Positions 8,386 to 17,132 of a stretch of DNA of 64,000 nt are shown here, in pieces. Below the pieces are notes generated by a model that was not told where the DNA came from, did no database searches, and worked only from the letters and a program-made list of their open reading frames with translations. The translations under genes were made by a program, and so were the position numbers. How positions within the stretch are numbered: the stretch's first letter is position 1; every line of letters begins with the position of its first letter. Origin of the DNA: Pseudomonas mandelii. GTDB lineage: Bacteria > Pseudomonadota > Gammaproteobacteria > Pseudomonadales > Pseudomonadaceae. The DNA is taken from contig NZ_LT629796.1 of NCBI RefSeq assembly GCF_900106065.1, forward strand, positions 5,115,501 to 5,179,500, written 5' to 3'.

Positions 8386-9255
8386 CTATTCCTTCACACT
8401 CATGAACTCTTCCGCCCAACGGATATATTCCTCAGGCTGCGTATACGTATGAGTCAGCTCGGTAGCGCTCAAATCCGACGCCTGGGTAAAGATCTGCCGT
8501 TGTTCGCGCAGGCTGTCATACGTTGCCTTGATCGCCGCGAAGTACGCGCCATGACCATCAATGGTCACCCGCACGCCCAGTTCGGCCAGGCGTTTGTCAT
8601 CGCGCAGCAGCGGGTTGCCGTAGGTGACCAGCATCAGTGGCACGCTCAGGTGTTCGGCAATCTGTTCGAGGTGATCGAAGTCCCGCACGCCCACCATGCA
8701 AATCCCGTCCGCACCGGCCTGCTGGTAATGACAGGTGCGGCTGATGACTTCCTGAACCGGCAGGATCCCGGCGTTGGTACGCGCGATGATCGCCATTTCC
8801 GAGTCGACCCGGGCTTCCAGTGCCGCGCGAATCTTGCCGACGCCTTCCGCCACGCCGATCAGGTCGGTGGATTTGCGGCCGAATTGCGCCGGCAGCAGGG
8901 TGTCTTCGATGGTCAGGGCGGCGATGCCGGCGCGTTCCAGTTCGACGATGGTGCGCATCACGTTGAGCGCGTTGCCATAGCCGTGGTCGGCGTCGGCGAT
9001 GACTGGCAATTGGGCCACTCGTCCGATGCGCGTGGCCTGTTCGGCGAACTCGCTGAGAGTGATCAAGGCAAAGTCGGGAGCGCCCAGCACCTGCAACGAG
9101 GCAACAGAACCGCCGAGGATGCCCACTTCAAACCCCAGGTCAGCGGCAATGCGGGCCGACATCGGGTCGAAGACCGACGCCGTGTGATAGCAGGTGTTGG
9201 AAGCAAACAGCTCGCGGAAGTTACGGCGCAAATCTTGATGAGAAAGCCTGGACAT
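8386..9255 (-). CDS. Oxaloacetate decarboxylase (isocitrate lyase/PEP mutase superfamily)
   Basis: A 289-residue member of the ICL/PEP-mutase superfamily, of the subgroup to which P. aeruginosa PA4872 belongs (shown to decarboxylate oxaloacetate). Supporting motifs are the metal-binding ADADHGYGN near residue 88, LTIEDTLLP near 120 and IARTNAG near 162; the [12 protein letters not shown] segment near 50 supplies the phosphate/carboxylate loop. Unlike isocitrate lyase, there is no KKCGH loop. The ATG read from 9255 is preceded by GGTGGAA. It is monocistronic, with REP elements on both sides. Confidence 0.88.
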   Translation of the reverse strand: MSRLSHQDLRRNFRELFASNTCYHTASVFDPMSARIAADLGFEVGILGGSVASLQVLGAPDFALITLSEFAEQATRIGRVAQLPVIADADHGYGNALNVMRTIVELERAGIAALTIEDTLLPAQFGRKSTDLIGVAEGVGKIRAALEARVDSEMAIIARTNAGILPVQEVISRTCHYQQAGADGICMVGVRDFDHLEQIAEHLSVPLMLVTYGNPLLRDDKRLAELGVRVTIDGHGAYFAAIKATYDSLREQRQIFTQASDLSATELTHTYTQPEEYIRWAEEFMSVKE

Positions 9256-9407
9256 ATGAGTTCCACCAATACAAAGGAATGGAAAGGCTTGAGCAAAGGT
9301 GTCAACGCCGAAGGAACAAAAGGCTATCACGCGAAGGAGGGGAAGATGATGACGAATTTTGCTGGGGGCTCAGATAGACGCGGACCTCTGTGACGAGCGG
9401 GTTTACC

Positions 9408-9542
9408 TGTGGCGAGGGAGCTTGCTCCCGTTCGGCTGCACAGCAGTCGTAAACGATGGGGGCGGTGTGTCTGGAAAAATAGATTAGGGTGGCAGTTTTG
9501 GGGCCGCTTCGCAGCCCAACGGGAGCAAGCTCCCTCGCCACA
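9408..9542. repeat. REP/BIME pair, TGTGGCGAG type
   Basis: TGTGGCGAGGGAGCTTGCTC at the left and GGGAGCAAGCTCCCTCGCCA at the right enclose a longer spacer than usual (about 135 bases overall). The 330-base gap 9256-9587 otherwise holds only the leader of the oxaloacetate decarboxylase gene and the end of the succinyltransferase operon. Confidence 0.9.
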
Positions 9543-9587
9543 GGTGAACCCACTCACCACAAGGGTGGGGGAGGACTCAGGATCTGA

Positions 9588-10622
9588 TCACGCTGCCACC
9601 GCCTGCTGTTGCCGATTGGGTAACGGCACGGCCCGCACCGAGTTACCCGGTTGCAGTTGCAGGCGTTTGGCCGTGAGTCGGTCGACGACCAGGCTGTTGC
9701 CCACCAGCCTGGCCTGGGCGGTGGTGATGCGGCAGTTTTCCAGGCGGCGATTGTGGATCAGCCACACCGGGGCCTGCTCGTCGGGCGTGCCGATAGCCAA
9801 AACCAGCGGTTGGCTGTCGCGCACGGTGCGGATTTTCGCGACCGGGGCTTCGATCACCGGGCCTGCGTCGAAGATGTCGATGTAACCCTGATGCACAAAA
9901 CCTTCGGCCTTGAGGATCTTCAGTGCCGGTTCGGTGTTTGGGTGGGCCTGGCCGATGACGGCCTGGGCCTGTTCGGTGAGCAGGCACGTGTAAAGCGGCT
10001 GGCGCGGCATCAGTTCGGCGATGAACGATTTGCTGCCCAGCCCCGACAAGTGATCGGCGTGGCTGAAATCCATCTTGAAGAAGTGCCGGCCCAGGCTGTC
10101 CCAGAACGGTGAACAGCCGTGTTCGTCGGCGCTGCCGCGCAGTTCGGCGATGAGTTTGTCGCCGAACAGGTGCGGGAACTCGGCCACGAACAGCAAGCGC
10201 CCCAGGGACAGCAATCGACCGTTGCTGCCGTGGCGTTGATCGGGGCGCAGGAACAGCGAGCAGATTTCCGATTGCCCGGTCATTTCATTATTCAGGAACA
10301 GCGTCGGAATCTGCCGTTGAATACCCAGGTCCGGCGACGAACTGACGGTCAGCCCGACCCGATAGTTGTACCAGGGTTCACGCAGGCCAACGGCACCGGC
10401 CAGCGCACTGATGCCGACCACTTGCTGATCGTCATCTTCCAGCACGAACAGGTAATCGGCATCGGCACGCTCGACCTGCTCGGCGAAGGTCCGCTGGGCC
10501 CAGCGCACCCGGTGCACCAGGCGTTCTTCGTTGGCCGGCAGGGTGGTAAACCCGGGGCCGGCCTGTTGCACCAGATCCATCAAGGCGGGCAGGTCGGTGA
10601 TGCGAACCGGGCGGACAATCAT
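9588..10622 (-). CDS. Arginine N-succinyltransferase beta-subunit paralogue (AruG-like)
   Basis: A 344-residue AstA-family acyltransferase closest to AruG, the second subunit of arginine/ornithine N-succinyltransferase, which starts the AST pathway. It begins MIVRPVRITDLPALMDL and keeps AruG features: LREPWYNYRVGLTV, SPFWDSLGRHFFKMDF and HPNTEPALKILKAEGF, with DIFDAGPVIEA near the substrate pocket. AAGGAG lies before the ATG. It is the last gene of a seven-gene operon and follows an AruF-like gene by 61 bases. None of the other aru genes (aruB, C, D, E) is here, so this is a second, separately controlled pair; its acyl acceptor may not be arginine. Confidence 0.88.
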   Translation of the reverse strand: MIVRPVRITDLPALMDLVQQAGPGFTTLPANEERLVHRVRWAQRTFAEQVERADADYLFVLEDDDQQVVGISALAGAVGLREPWYNYRVGLTVSSSPDLGIQRQIPTLFLNNEMTGQSEICSLFLRPDQRHGSNGRLLSLGRLLFVAEFPHLFGDKLIAELRGSADEHGCSPFWDSLGRHFFKMDFSHADHLSGLGSKSFIAELMPRQPLYTCLLTEQAQAVIGQAHPNTEPALKILKAEGFVHQGYIDIFDAGPVIEAPVAKIRTVRDSQPLVLAIGTPDEQAPVWLIHNRRLENCRITTAQARLVGNSLVVDRLTAKRLQLQPGNSVRAVPLPNRQQQAVAA

Positions 10623-10683
10623 GATGCAGCTCCTTCTTCGCGCCAGTTCGGGCGCTGTCGTTGGGCATGGGGCCGGGTGCTGC

Positions 10684-11700
10684 TCACAGGGCAATCAGCC
10701 GGATCGGGCTGCCATCGGTGACGTTCAGGGCGGCACACATCTCGGCGCTCAACTCCACCGGTTGCCCGGCCTGGACATTCAACTCGGCGACGATCGCGCG
10801 ATAGTCCTTCAGCGCGTCATTGCTCACCAGGTAACGGCCGCACGCATCGATCAGTGAAGCCCGTTGCGCCGTGCCGGTCTGGCTTTGGGCGATGGAGAGA
10901 ATGTTCGAGGTGCGCGCGTACAGCGTCGGCCCACCGTCAAACAGGTCGATGTAGCTGTTGGTTTCAAATCCCTCACGCTCAAGAATATCGAAGGCCTCCT
11001 GGCCATCGGGGTGGATCCGGCCGATGCAATCCTGCGCAGCCTGGGGCAGCATCGGCACGTAGATCGGGTATTGCGGCATCAGTTCGGCGAGGAAGGTCCG
11101 GCTCTCCAGACCGCAGAGCCGCTCGGCTTCGGCGTAGGGCAGGTCGAAGAAATGCTTGCCGAGCGCATCCCAGAACGGTGATTGCGCCTCCTCGGTGCTG
11201 AAGCCGACGATCTCGGTGATCACCGCTTGCGCAAAACGCTGCGAATGGGCGGCAATGAACAACAGGCGCGCCCGGGACAGCAACTCCGAAAACGCTGTGC
11301 GCACCAGCGCTGTTTCGATGTGAAAGCCCCGTAGCAAGGTGTGGCCGCTGAGGTCCTGACACAACGACAACGCCGGTACGCCGTGCTCGATGTTCAGCTC
11401 CCGGGAGGCGCTGGTGAAGTGACGGTTGCGCAAACTGTAGAACGGTTCGTTGAAACCGGCGGTGGCAAGGATCTCCGAGCACCCCACCAGACGCCGGGCC
11501 GCGAGATCCTCCAGCACGAAGAAATAGTTCTCCGGGCCATGACCTTCCACGTCTTTGTCGAACGAGGCGCAGGAGTCGAGAATCCTCAGGCGCAGGCGTT
11601 CAGTGTCATCCGGCAAGGACGTGACTCCGACCAGGCTGTCGCGCGCCAGTTGCTGTAACTGGGGCAGGTCGGCTAACTCGACTGGGCGTAAGACCAGCAT
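10684..11700 (-). CDS. Arginine/ornithine succinyltransferase alpha-subunit paralogue (AruF-like)
   Basis: A 338-residue AstA-family protein matching AruF: it begins MLVLRPVELADLPQL and has TSLPDDTERLR, NEPFYSLRNRHF, SPFWDALGKHFFDLPY and DLFDGGPTLYARTS. AruF and AruG form a heteromer, and both subunits are encoded side by side here. CAGGAG precedes the ATG. The 118-base gap to the permease gene upstream contains an imperfect hairpin but no obvious promoter. Overall similarity to AruF is clear; what it succinylates in this context is unknown. Confidence 0.88.
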   Translation of the reverse strand: MLVLRPVELADLPQLQQLARDSLVGVTSLPDDTERLRLRILDSCASFDKDVEGHGPENYFFVLEDLAARRLVGCSEILATAGFNEPFYSLRNRHFTSASRELNIEHGVPALSLCQDLSGHTLLRGFHIETALVRTAFSELLSRARLLFIAAHSQRFAQAVITEIVGFSTEEAQSPFWDALGKHFFDLPYAEAERLCGLESRTFLAELMPQYPIYVPMLPQAAQDCIGRIHPDGQEAFDILEREGFETNSYIDLFDGGPTLYARTSNILSIAQSQTGTAQRASLIDACGRYLVSNDALKDYRAIVAELNVQAGQPVELSAEMCAALNVTDGSPIRLIAL

Positions 11701-11819
11701 GGATGTACTCCTGTATCAAAGGGTTCGGCGCTGTGTGCCGAACCTGACTATCACTGTCGGTTTCCACGCATTAAATCGGCGGTCGCCTGATTTCTTGTCA
11801 GACGCCGCTCTTTTTCTTG

Positions 11820-13169
11820 TCAGCCGTTGCTCGGGTCGGGCAACGCTGTGCTGGCGCCTAGTTTGTTGAGGAAAAACAGATACACCAGGCCCAGGGCAAT
11901 CCAGATCAGTCCGAGTTTTTGTGCATCGACCCCCATGTTGTACATGATGGCCGCGACGATGATGAAGCCAACCACCGGGCAGACCAGGTGACGGATCACC
12001 TGGCCGGACTTCTGCCGACGCCAGTAGTAATTGATCACGGTCAGGTGCAGCAACATGAAACCGCTCAGCGCGCCGAAGTTCACCAGCGAAGTGAGGGTGT
12101 CCACCGAGTTGATGAACAGGTAGCAGATCACCAGCGACAGCACCGCTACGAGGTAAATGCTCAGGTAGGGGGTGTTGTGTTTCGGGTGAACCTTGGCCAG
12201 CACTTTCGGCAGCTTGCCGTCCCGGGCCATGCCGAACAGCAGACGCGATACCGCCGCTTGCGAGGTGATGGCAACCGCCACGCCCCAGGCCAGGGCGGTG
12301 GCCACGCCAGTCAGGGTTGCCAGCCAGCTGCCGGCAGCGATTTCGGCGATTTCATAGAACGCGGTGTCGGCGGAGGTGAAGCCCATGCCGGCCGCCAGGT
12401 CTGTGGCAATCCAGGTTTGCACGACGAAGATCACGCCCATCACCAGCAGCGTAATCAGCGCTGCCTTGCCGACGCTGCGGCCAGGGTCGCCCTTGATTTC
12501 TTCGGCGAGGGTGGAGATCGCATCGAAACCGAGGAAGGACAGGACCGCAATCGACACGGCTTGCATCAGCAGGGCGAAATTGAAGGTGTCCGGGTTGTAC
12601 AGCGGCGCCAGGGTCAGTTGACCGTTACCGCCGCCGCTGTGCAGCGCATTCCAGGCGTAGAACAGGAAGATCCCCAGCACCACCAGTTGCGCCAGAAGAA
12701 AGACAATGTTCATGCGGGCAGTGAATGTAATCCCCCGCAGGTTGACGAAGGTCGCGCTGACCAGAAACGCCAGAATGAAACCGACCTTGGGAATGTCGGG
12801 GTAAAGGTGATTCAGCGCCATGGCCGCGTACACGTAGAGCAGCGGTGGAATCAGCAGGTAATCGAGCAGCATCAGCCAGCCGGCGATAAACCCGACATGG
12901 GGGTTGAGGCCGCGTTGCGCGTAGGAATACACCGAGCCGGCAATCGGAAAGGCCCGCGCCATGCTGCCGTAACTCAGGGCGGTGAACAGCATCGCCACCA
13001 TGCCGATGATGTAGGCCAGCGGCACCATGCCGGGTGCTTCGGCGTTGACGTAACCGTACACACCGAACGGGGCGATGGGGATCATGAAGATCATCCCGTA
13101 CACCACCAGGTCAGTCAGCGACAGGCTACGTTGCAACTCTTGCTTGTAGCCGAATTCTTCTAATTCCAT
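11820..13169 (-). CDS. APC-family amino acid/polyamine permease
   Basis: A 449-residue APC-superfamily transporter with about twelve membrane spans, similar in layout to putrescine importer PuuP. The first span holds the family signature (VYGMIFMIPIAPFGVYG) and the cytoplasmic loop after span 8 has the usual AVSRLLFGMARDGKLP. It lies between the N-formylglutamate amidohydrolase-like gene and the succinyltransferase pair, so it very likely imports the substrate of this operon: an amine, amino acid or derivative. Confidence 0.9.
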   Translation of the reverse strand: MELEEFGYKQELQRSLSLTDLVVYGMIFMIPIAPFGVYGYVNAEAPGMVPLAYIIGMVAMLFTALSYGSMARAFPIAGSVYSYAQRGLNPHVGFIAGWLMLLDYLLIPPLLYVYAAMALNHLYPDIPKVGFILAFLVSATFVNLRGITFTARMNIVFLLAQLVVLGIFLFYAWNALHSGGGNGQLTLAPLYNPDTFNFALLMQAVSIAVLSFLGFDAISTLAEEIKGDPGRSVGKAALITLLVMGVIFVVQTWIATDLAAGMGFTSADTAFYEIAEIAAGSWLATLTGVATALAWGVAVAITSQAAVSRLLFGMARDGKLPKVLAKVHPKHNTPYLSIYLVAVLSLVICYLFINSVDTLTSLVNFGALSGFMLLHLTVINYYWRRQKSGQVIRHLVCPVVGFIIVAAIMYNMGVDAQKLGLIWIALGLVYLFFLNKLGASTALPDPSNG

Positions 13170-13225
13170 GAAGCCCTACTCCTTGGGATGAAAGCAGCTG
13201 CATGCTGCGGGTTTGACGCGATTTC

Positions 13226-13978
13226 TTACAACAGCGGAGCCAGATAACCTGCCCAGCGACTGACGTTTTCAGCGGTGCGCAGCAGATCGTTGCGCACCTC
13301 GATCAACACCGATTCCAGTCCCCGTGCATCGCCGTGGACCGGCACGGTCATGTCGCCCAGCGGGTTGATTTTGTACGGCTCATTACTGGCAACCTTCAAG
13401 GGGTGCTGGCTCAACCCGTCAATCAATCGTTGGGCATAGTCCCTGGCTTCGCCAAACAGCACGCCGACTTCCAGCGCGCGCGGTTGGCCGTGGAAAACCG
13501 GGGTGAAACTGTGAATGCCGACCACCCGGACCGGCTGCCCTTGGGCGATTCGTTGGTCGATCAAGGTTTGCAGCCGGGCATGAAACGGCTTGAACAGGCA
13601 TTCGCGGCGGTACTCGCGCGTGACTTCGTCCAGATCCCGATTACCCGGTATCGGATAAATCTCGCTCTGCAGCGGGATGCTGTCCGGGGCATGGGGCGGG
13701 CGGTTGAGGTCAATCAAGAGTCGTGAGTAATTGGCCGCCAGCAACGTCGCCCCCAGTGCCTGGGACAAACCTTCAGCAAGCGCCAGCGCACCAATATCCC
13801 ATGCGATATGCTCGCGGGCCGCGTCGTGACTCAGGCCCAGGTCATTCAACCCGGGTGGAATAAAACGGCTGGCGTGTTCACACACCAGAATCAACGGGTG
13901 CGCCGAGTCTTCGCGGCTCAGGGTGTACGCGGGCTCGGTGTACTGGCCAAGTTCAGCGGATTCAGTACAGGCGTGCAT
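13226..13978 (-). CDS. N-formylglutamate amidohydrolase family protein
   Basis: About 250 residues, HutG/FGase family (zinc amidohydrolases that split N-formyl-L-glutamate or related N-acyl amino acids). Landmarks are LILVCEHASRFIP, the HIAWDIGA block with its His and Asp, SRLLIDLNR, GIHSFTPVF and HGDARGLESVLIEVRNDL. The ATG read from 13978 overlaps the end of the glutamine synthetase-like gene by 17 bases; an in-frame GTG at 13987 is an alternative start. No histidine-utilisation gene is nearby, so the natural substrate is probably an N-acyl or gamma-glutamyl intermediate made by this operon. Confidence 0.87.
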   Translation of the reverse strand: MHACTESAELGQYTEPAYTLSREDSAHPLILVCEHASRFIPPGLNDLGLSHDAAREHIAWDIGALALAEGLSQALGATLLAANYSRLLIDLNRPPHAPDSIPLQSEIYPIPGNRDLDEVTREYRRECLFKPFHARLQTLIDQRIAQGQPVRVVGIHSFTPVFHGQPRALEVGVLFGEARDYAQRLIDGLSQHPLKVASNEPYKINPLGDMTVPVHGDARGLESVLIEVRNDLLRTAENVSRWAGYLAPLL

Positions 13979-15293
13979 AGTGCTCACAGCGTTCGGCGGG
14001 GGACAGCTGTTCCGTCAGCGTCAGTTCCTCGGTTTTAAGGGCGAACCAGGTGTCCATCAACGCGCTCGGCAGGGCTTCGATCAGCGCCTCGCTGTTGCGC
14101 AGGCACTCGAGCGCCTCGGCAAGGGAGGCGGGCAGGGCGACGATGCCGTGGGCCTGGCGTTGTTCTTCGTTCAGGGAATCGGGGATTTCATCGGTGATCG
14201 CGTTCAAGGCCAGGCGTTGCTCGATGCCCAGGCGACCGGCGATCAGCAGCGCGGCCATCGCCAGGTGCGGCGACGCCGTGGCGTCCATGGCGCGAAATTC
14301 CAGGTTGTATTGCGCCGCCACCGATTTGCCGCCCAGGCTCACGGTCGGGCAGATCCGCAGCGCCGCTTCGCGGTTGCGCTGGCCGAGGCAGGCGTAGGAG
14401 GCGCTCCAGTGATGCGGCTGCAAGCGCTCGTAGGACACCGGTGTCGGTGCGGTAAACGCGCACAGCGCTGGCAAGTAATGCAGGATGCCGGCGGCCCAGT
14501 GCTGGCCGAGGGTCGACAGGCCATTGATCGTGCCGGCGTCGTACATCAGCGGTTGGCCGTCCAGATCCAACAGGCTGACATGCAGATGGACGCCGTTGCA
14601 CACGGCATGCTCGGACGTCTTCGGCGCGAAGCTCACGTCCAGGGCCATCTGCCGGGCGATCTCGCGGGTGATCTCGCGCACGTTCACCGCACGGTCCGCA
14701 GCGGCCACGCCGAGGGCGGGGCGGCAGGTGATTTCGTATTGATGCTTGCCGTATTCGGGCAGGAACATTTCCGGTTCGACGCCACCGGCGCGCAGGGCGC
14801 TGAGCAGCCAGCCACCGAACTCGGCGCCCTGACGCTGGGCCTCAAGGGAGAACGCCAGCTGATCGGCCGCGCCGCTGCTCAGGTTGAATTCATGTTCGAA
14901 CGCGGCGTTGACCTGCAAGCCCAATTCGGCGCGATACCGCTGCACTTCATTGCGCAACAACGTGCGTGGGCAGGCGCCCCACGGGCGGCCATCGGTTTCG
15001 TGAATGTCGCTGTGGATGAAGTCCAGCGCCGGGGCCGCGGCATCCGGGCCGTTACTGACTGTCACCCGGCTGCTCAGGTCGGGAATCAGCCGCAGATCGC
15101 CATAGGCGCCCCACGGGTTGGTGGAGGCGATGATGTCTTGCGGAGTCAGGGCGCTGTTGGCCGGCACCCAGCCGCAGCCCGTCGCCAGGTAATGTTCAAG
15201 TTCGTCCGTGGGAAACGAACGGCCACGGGTCACGCCGATCAAGTCGGTGGTGACAAGGGTGGTCATGGGCAGCGGCGACAGGCGTTCGCTCAT
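13962..15293 (-). CDS. Glutamine synthetase-like gamma-glutamyl-amine ligase
   Basis: A 443-residue glutamine synthetase homologue of the PuuA/Pau group, which couples glutamate to an amine using ATP. Recognisable blocks are AAFEHEFNL (metal-binding Glu), PEYGKHQYEIT, the ATP/Glu-binding NGVHLHVSL, and NLEFRAMDATASPHLAMAAL near residue 345. True GlnA motifs are altered, so a role in general nitrogen assimilation is unlikely. From memory the order RpiR, isochorismatase, this protein, FGase, permease matches P. aeruginosa PA5506-PA5510, in which PA5508 is the glutamine synthetase homologue. It starts 4 bases inside the upstream gene. Confidence 0.88.
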   Translation of the reverse strand: MSERLSPLPMTTLVTTDLIGVTRGRSFPTDELEHYLATGCGWVPANSALTPQDIIASTNPWGAYGDLRLIPDLSSRVTVSNGPDAAAPALDFIHSDIHETDGRPWGACPRTLLRNEVQRYRAELGLQVNAAFEHEFNLSSGAADQLAFSLEAQRQGAEFGGWLLSALRAGGVEPEMFLPEYGKHQYEITCRPALGVAAADRAVNVREITREIARQMALDVSFAPKTSEHAVCNGVHLHVSLLDLDGQPLMYDAGTINGLSTLGQHWAAGILHYLPALCAFTAPTPVSYERLQPHHWSASYACLGQRNREAALRICPTVSLGGKSVAAQYNLEFRAMDATASPHLAMAALLIAGRLGIEQRLALNAITDEIPDSLNEEQRQAHGIVALPASLAEALECLRNSEALIEALPSALMDTWFALKTEELTLTEQLSPAERCEHYARLY

Positions 15294-15934
15294 GCTTGCA
15301 TCTCCTGCAACCGGCCGAGCACGGTCTGGGTGTCGGTGATCCAGCAGTAACCCTTGATCGCGTTCAGGCAGGCTTGATGACGCTCCGGCGTGTAGGTCGC
15401 GCAGGCATCCTCCACTAGCGTCACCAGGTAACCACGGTCGGCGGCGTCACGCACCGCCATGTCCACGCACTGGTCGGTGACGATGCCGGCGATGATCAGG
15501 TGCCGCGTTTCAAGGTTGCGCAACACGTAGTCGATGTTGGTGGAGTTGAAGACCCCGGAAGAAGTCTTGGGCAAGACGATTTCGTTTTCTGTCGGCGTCA
15601 GGTCGTCGATGATCCGCGCCTGGGGGCTGCCCTTGGCCAAGTGCATGTCCGAGAGCTTGTGGTCCAGCGAGCGGTCGCGGCCATCGGCGGTCAGGCTTTC
15701 GATGATCGTGTGCAGCACATTTTGCTGCGCGCTGCGAAAGGCACTGAGCAATCGGCGTTGATTGGGCACCACCTGCATGTGGGTGCGGGTCAGGAAGTAC
15801 TCGCCATCCGGTCCGTTGAGGTGCGGGTCGAACTGCGGTTCGAGCCAGGCACGCTGCATGTCCACCAGCAACAGCGCGGTGTGATCGGCAGTGAACGGCA
15901 AGTCCCGGGGCGAGTGGTGGGGGAGCGTGAACAT
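15290..15934 (-). CDS. Isochorismatase-fold cysteine hydrolase
   Basis: A 214-residue isochorismatase-like amidase. The catalytic triad is visible: Asp in LLLVDMQ (about residue 25), Lys in LPKTSSGVF (about 122) and Cys in VTDQCVDMAV (about 154), with the cis-peptide just before the Cys. Members with a Cys hydrolyse amides, carbamoyl groups or ureides rather than isochorismate. It is separated by 2 bases from the RpiR gene and overlaps the ligase gene by 4, so it is translationally coupled within the operon. Substrate unknown; cleavage of an amide made by the ligase is a reasonable guess. Confidence 0.9.
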   Translation of the reverse strand: MFTLPHHSPRDLPFTADHTALLLVDMQRAWLEPQFDPHLNGPDGEYFLTRTHMQVVPNQRRLLSAFRSAQQNVLHTIIESLTADGRDRSLDHKLSDMHLAKGSPQARIIDDLTPTENEIVLPKTSSGVFNSTNIDYVLRNLETRHLIIAGIVTDQCVDMAVRDAADRGYLVTLVEDACATYTPERHQACLNAIKGYCWITDTQTVLGRLQEMQA

Positions 15935-15936
15935 CC

Positions 15937-16791
15937 TTATTTATCCTCCAGCAGGTGGGTGGCGAAATCGGTTCGCAGGGCATCGATGCCTTCCAGGCGA
16001 TCGGCCAGCTCCGGGCTGCGCAGGGTCAGGCAGGCAATCAGCGCCTCGATCTGGGCCAGCGCCGGAACCATGGTGTCGAAGGCCGACACCGATTCCACCG
16101 GCGCACTGATAATCAGGTCGGCCATTTCCCGCAGCGGTGAAGCATAGATGTCCGTGAACAACACCACCCGGGCGTATCGGCTTTTCGCCGCATTGGCTAC
16201 GCGCAGGGCCTGTGACTGGTAGCGGCGATAGTCGAACACCAGCACCACGTCCTGACGCTGCACGTCGAACAGCCGGTCCGGCAGTTGTGCGTTGTCTTCC
16301 AGGGCGAAACAGCCCGGGCGCAGCAAGCGCAAATGGTTGAGCAAATAATTGGCGAGGAAACTGCTGAAGCGCCCGCCAAAGCAGTGAACCTGATGACGGG
16401 TATCGAGCAGCCACTGCACCAGAATCCGCACATCTTCGGGTTGGGTCAGCGCATGGGTATCCACCAGCGCCCGATGGGTCTCCGCCAGGTAATGGCTCCA
16501 GGCGTCGTCTTTCTGAACATGAGAACGAAGCTGCAACAGGGCGCTGGGGGACCGGAGGCGGTGGTCCATGTCACTGAGCAAGGCATCCTGGAAATCGGCG
16601 TAACCGCTGAAACCCAGTTTTTTCACCAGCCGCACAATGGTGGGGTCGCTGACACCGGCATGTTCGGCCAAGCGTGACATCGGCCCCAGCCCGTTACGCG
16701 GGTATTGGTCCAGCAAGGCACGGATGACTTTGCGTTCCGCCGGCGTAAGGTCCAGGGCGGGATCGGTGATCAGGTCTCTGAGAGAGGGCAT
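15937..16791 (-). CDS. RpiR/MurR family transcriptional regulator
   Basis: A 284-residue regulator with an N-terminal HTH_6 domain (LAEHAGVSDPTIVRLVKKLGFSG, shown here in part: SDPTIVRLVKK) and a C-terminal SIS domain (FGGRFSSFLA near residue 145; FTDIYASPL near 235). I chose the ATG read from 16791 because AGGAG lies 6 bases ahead; the ATG at 16830 has no ribosome site. It is the first gene of the operon it probably controls, and a perfect dyad lies just upstream. SIS domains usually bind phosphosugars, but in amine-catabolic operons the ligand is not known. Confidence 0.9.
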   Translation of the reverse strand: MPSLRDLITDPALDLTPAERKVIRALLDQYPRNGLGPMSRLAEHAGVSDPTIVRLVKKLGFSGYADFQDALLSDMDHRLRSPSALLQLRSHVQKDDAWSHYLAETHRALVDTHALTQPEDVRILVQWLLDTRHQVHCFGGRFSSFLANYLLNHLRLLRPGCFALEDNAQLPDRLFDVQRQDVVLVFDYRRYQSQALRVANAAKSRYARVVLFTDIYASPLREMADLIISAPVESVSAFDTMVPALAQIEALIACLTLRSPELADRLEGIDALRTDFATHLLEDK

Positions 16792-16850
16792 CCGGGCTCC
16801 TGCTGGATGGGTATGTCGGTTTTGTTTCATAAATCGCTAAAACAGTATTT

Positions 16851-16868
16851 ATGTAGCGCATGCTACAT
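16851..16868. promoter_or_regulatory. Candidate RpiR operator
   Basis: ATGTAGC-GCAT-GCTACAT is a perfect seven-base inverted repeat 60 bases upstream of the RpiR start codon. It resembles the TGTAGT...ACTACA dyad known for HexR, another RpiR regulator of pseudomonads. On the minus strand it sits directly between a TAGACA and an AAATAC, so binding would block the promoter. The remainder of 16869-17132 holds no gene that I can support. Confidence 0.55.
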
Positions 16869-17132
16869 GTCTAGCGAAACTTTCCGTGGTTTTTCAAGGC
16901 CCCAAAATGGGGCGAAAAGCCCGTGCGCTGAGGGCTACACGGAAGTCGACTGGCTTTGTAGTCCATCGCCCACACGGGTGTCAGAGATTGCCTAACTTAA
17001 TGGGTTAAACAAGCTCGCGTCCCGTCGGTGCTGATGCAAACGAAACGCCCTGGATCAAGCGTCTTGCGGCACAATTGCGTGATTATCGGCGGCATCGAGC
17101 CGTTTTCCATTTCATCGACAGGGTGATAAACC

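Noticed and set aside
9588..11700. That this is the main aruCFGDBE arginine-catabolic operon
   Set aside because: Only AruF- and AruG-like genes are present; aruC, aruD, aruB and aruE are absent and the flanking genes belong to another operon.
11701..11819. A terminator between the permease and AruF-like genes
   Set aside because: The hairpin is imperfect with a bulge and the T-rich stretch is not well placed; it may only attenuate or be chance.
13923..15350. A 475-codon plus-strand frame across the glutamine synthetase-like gene
   Set aside because: Shadow of the minus-strand gene, which carries the metal and nucleotide motifs.
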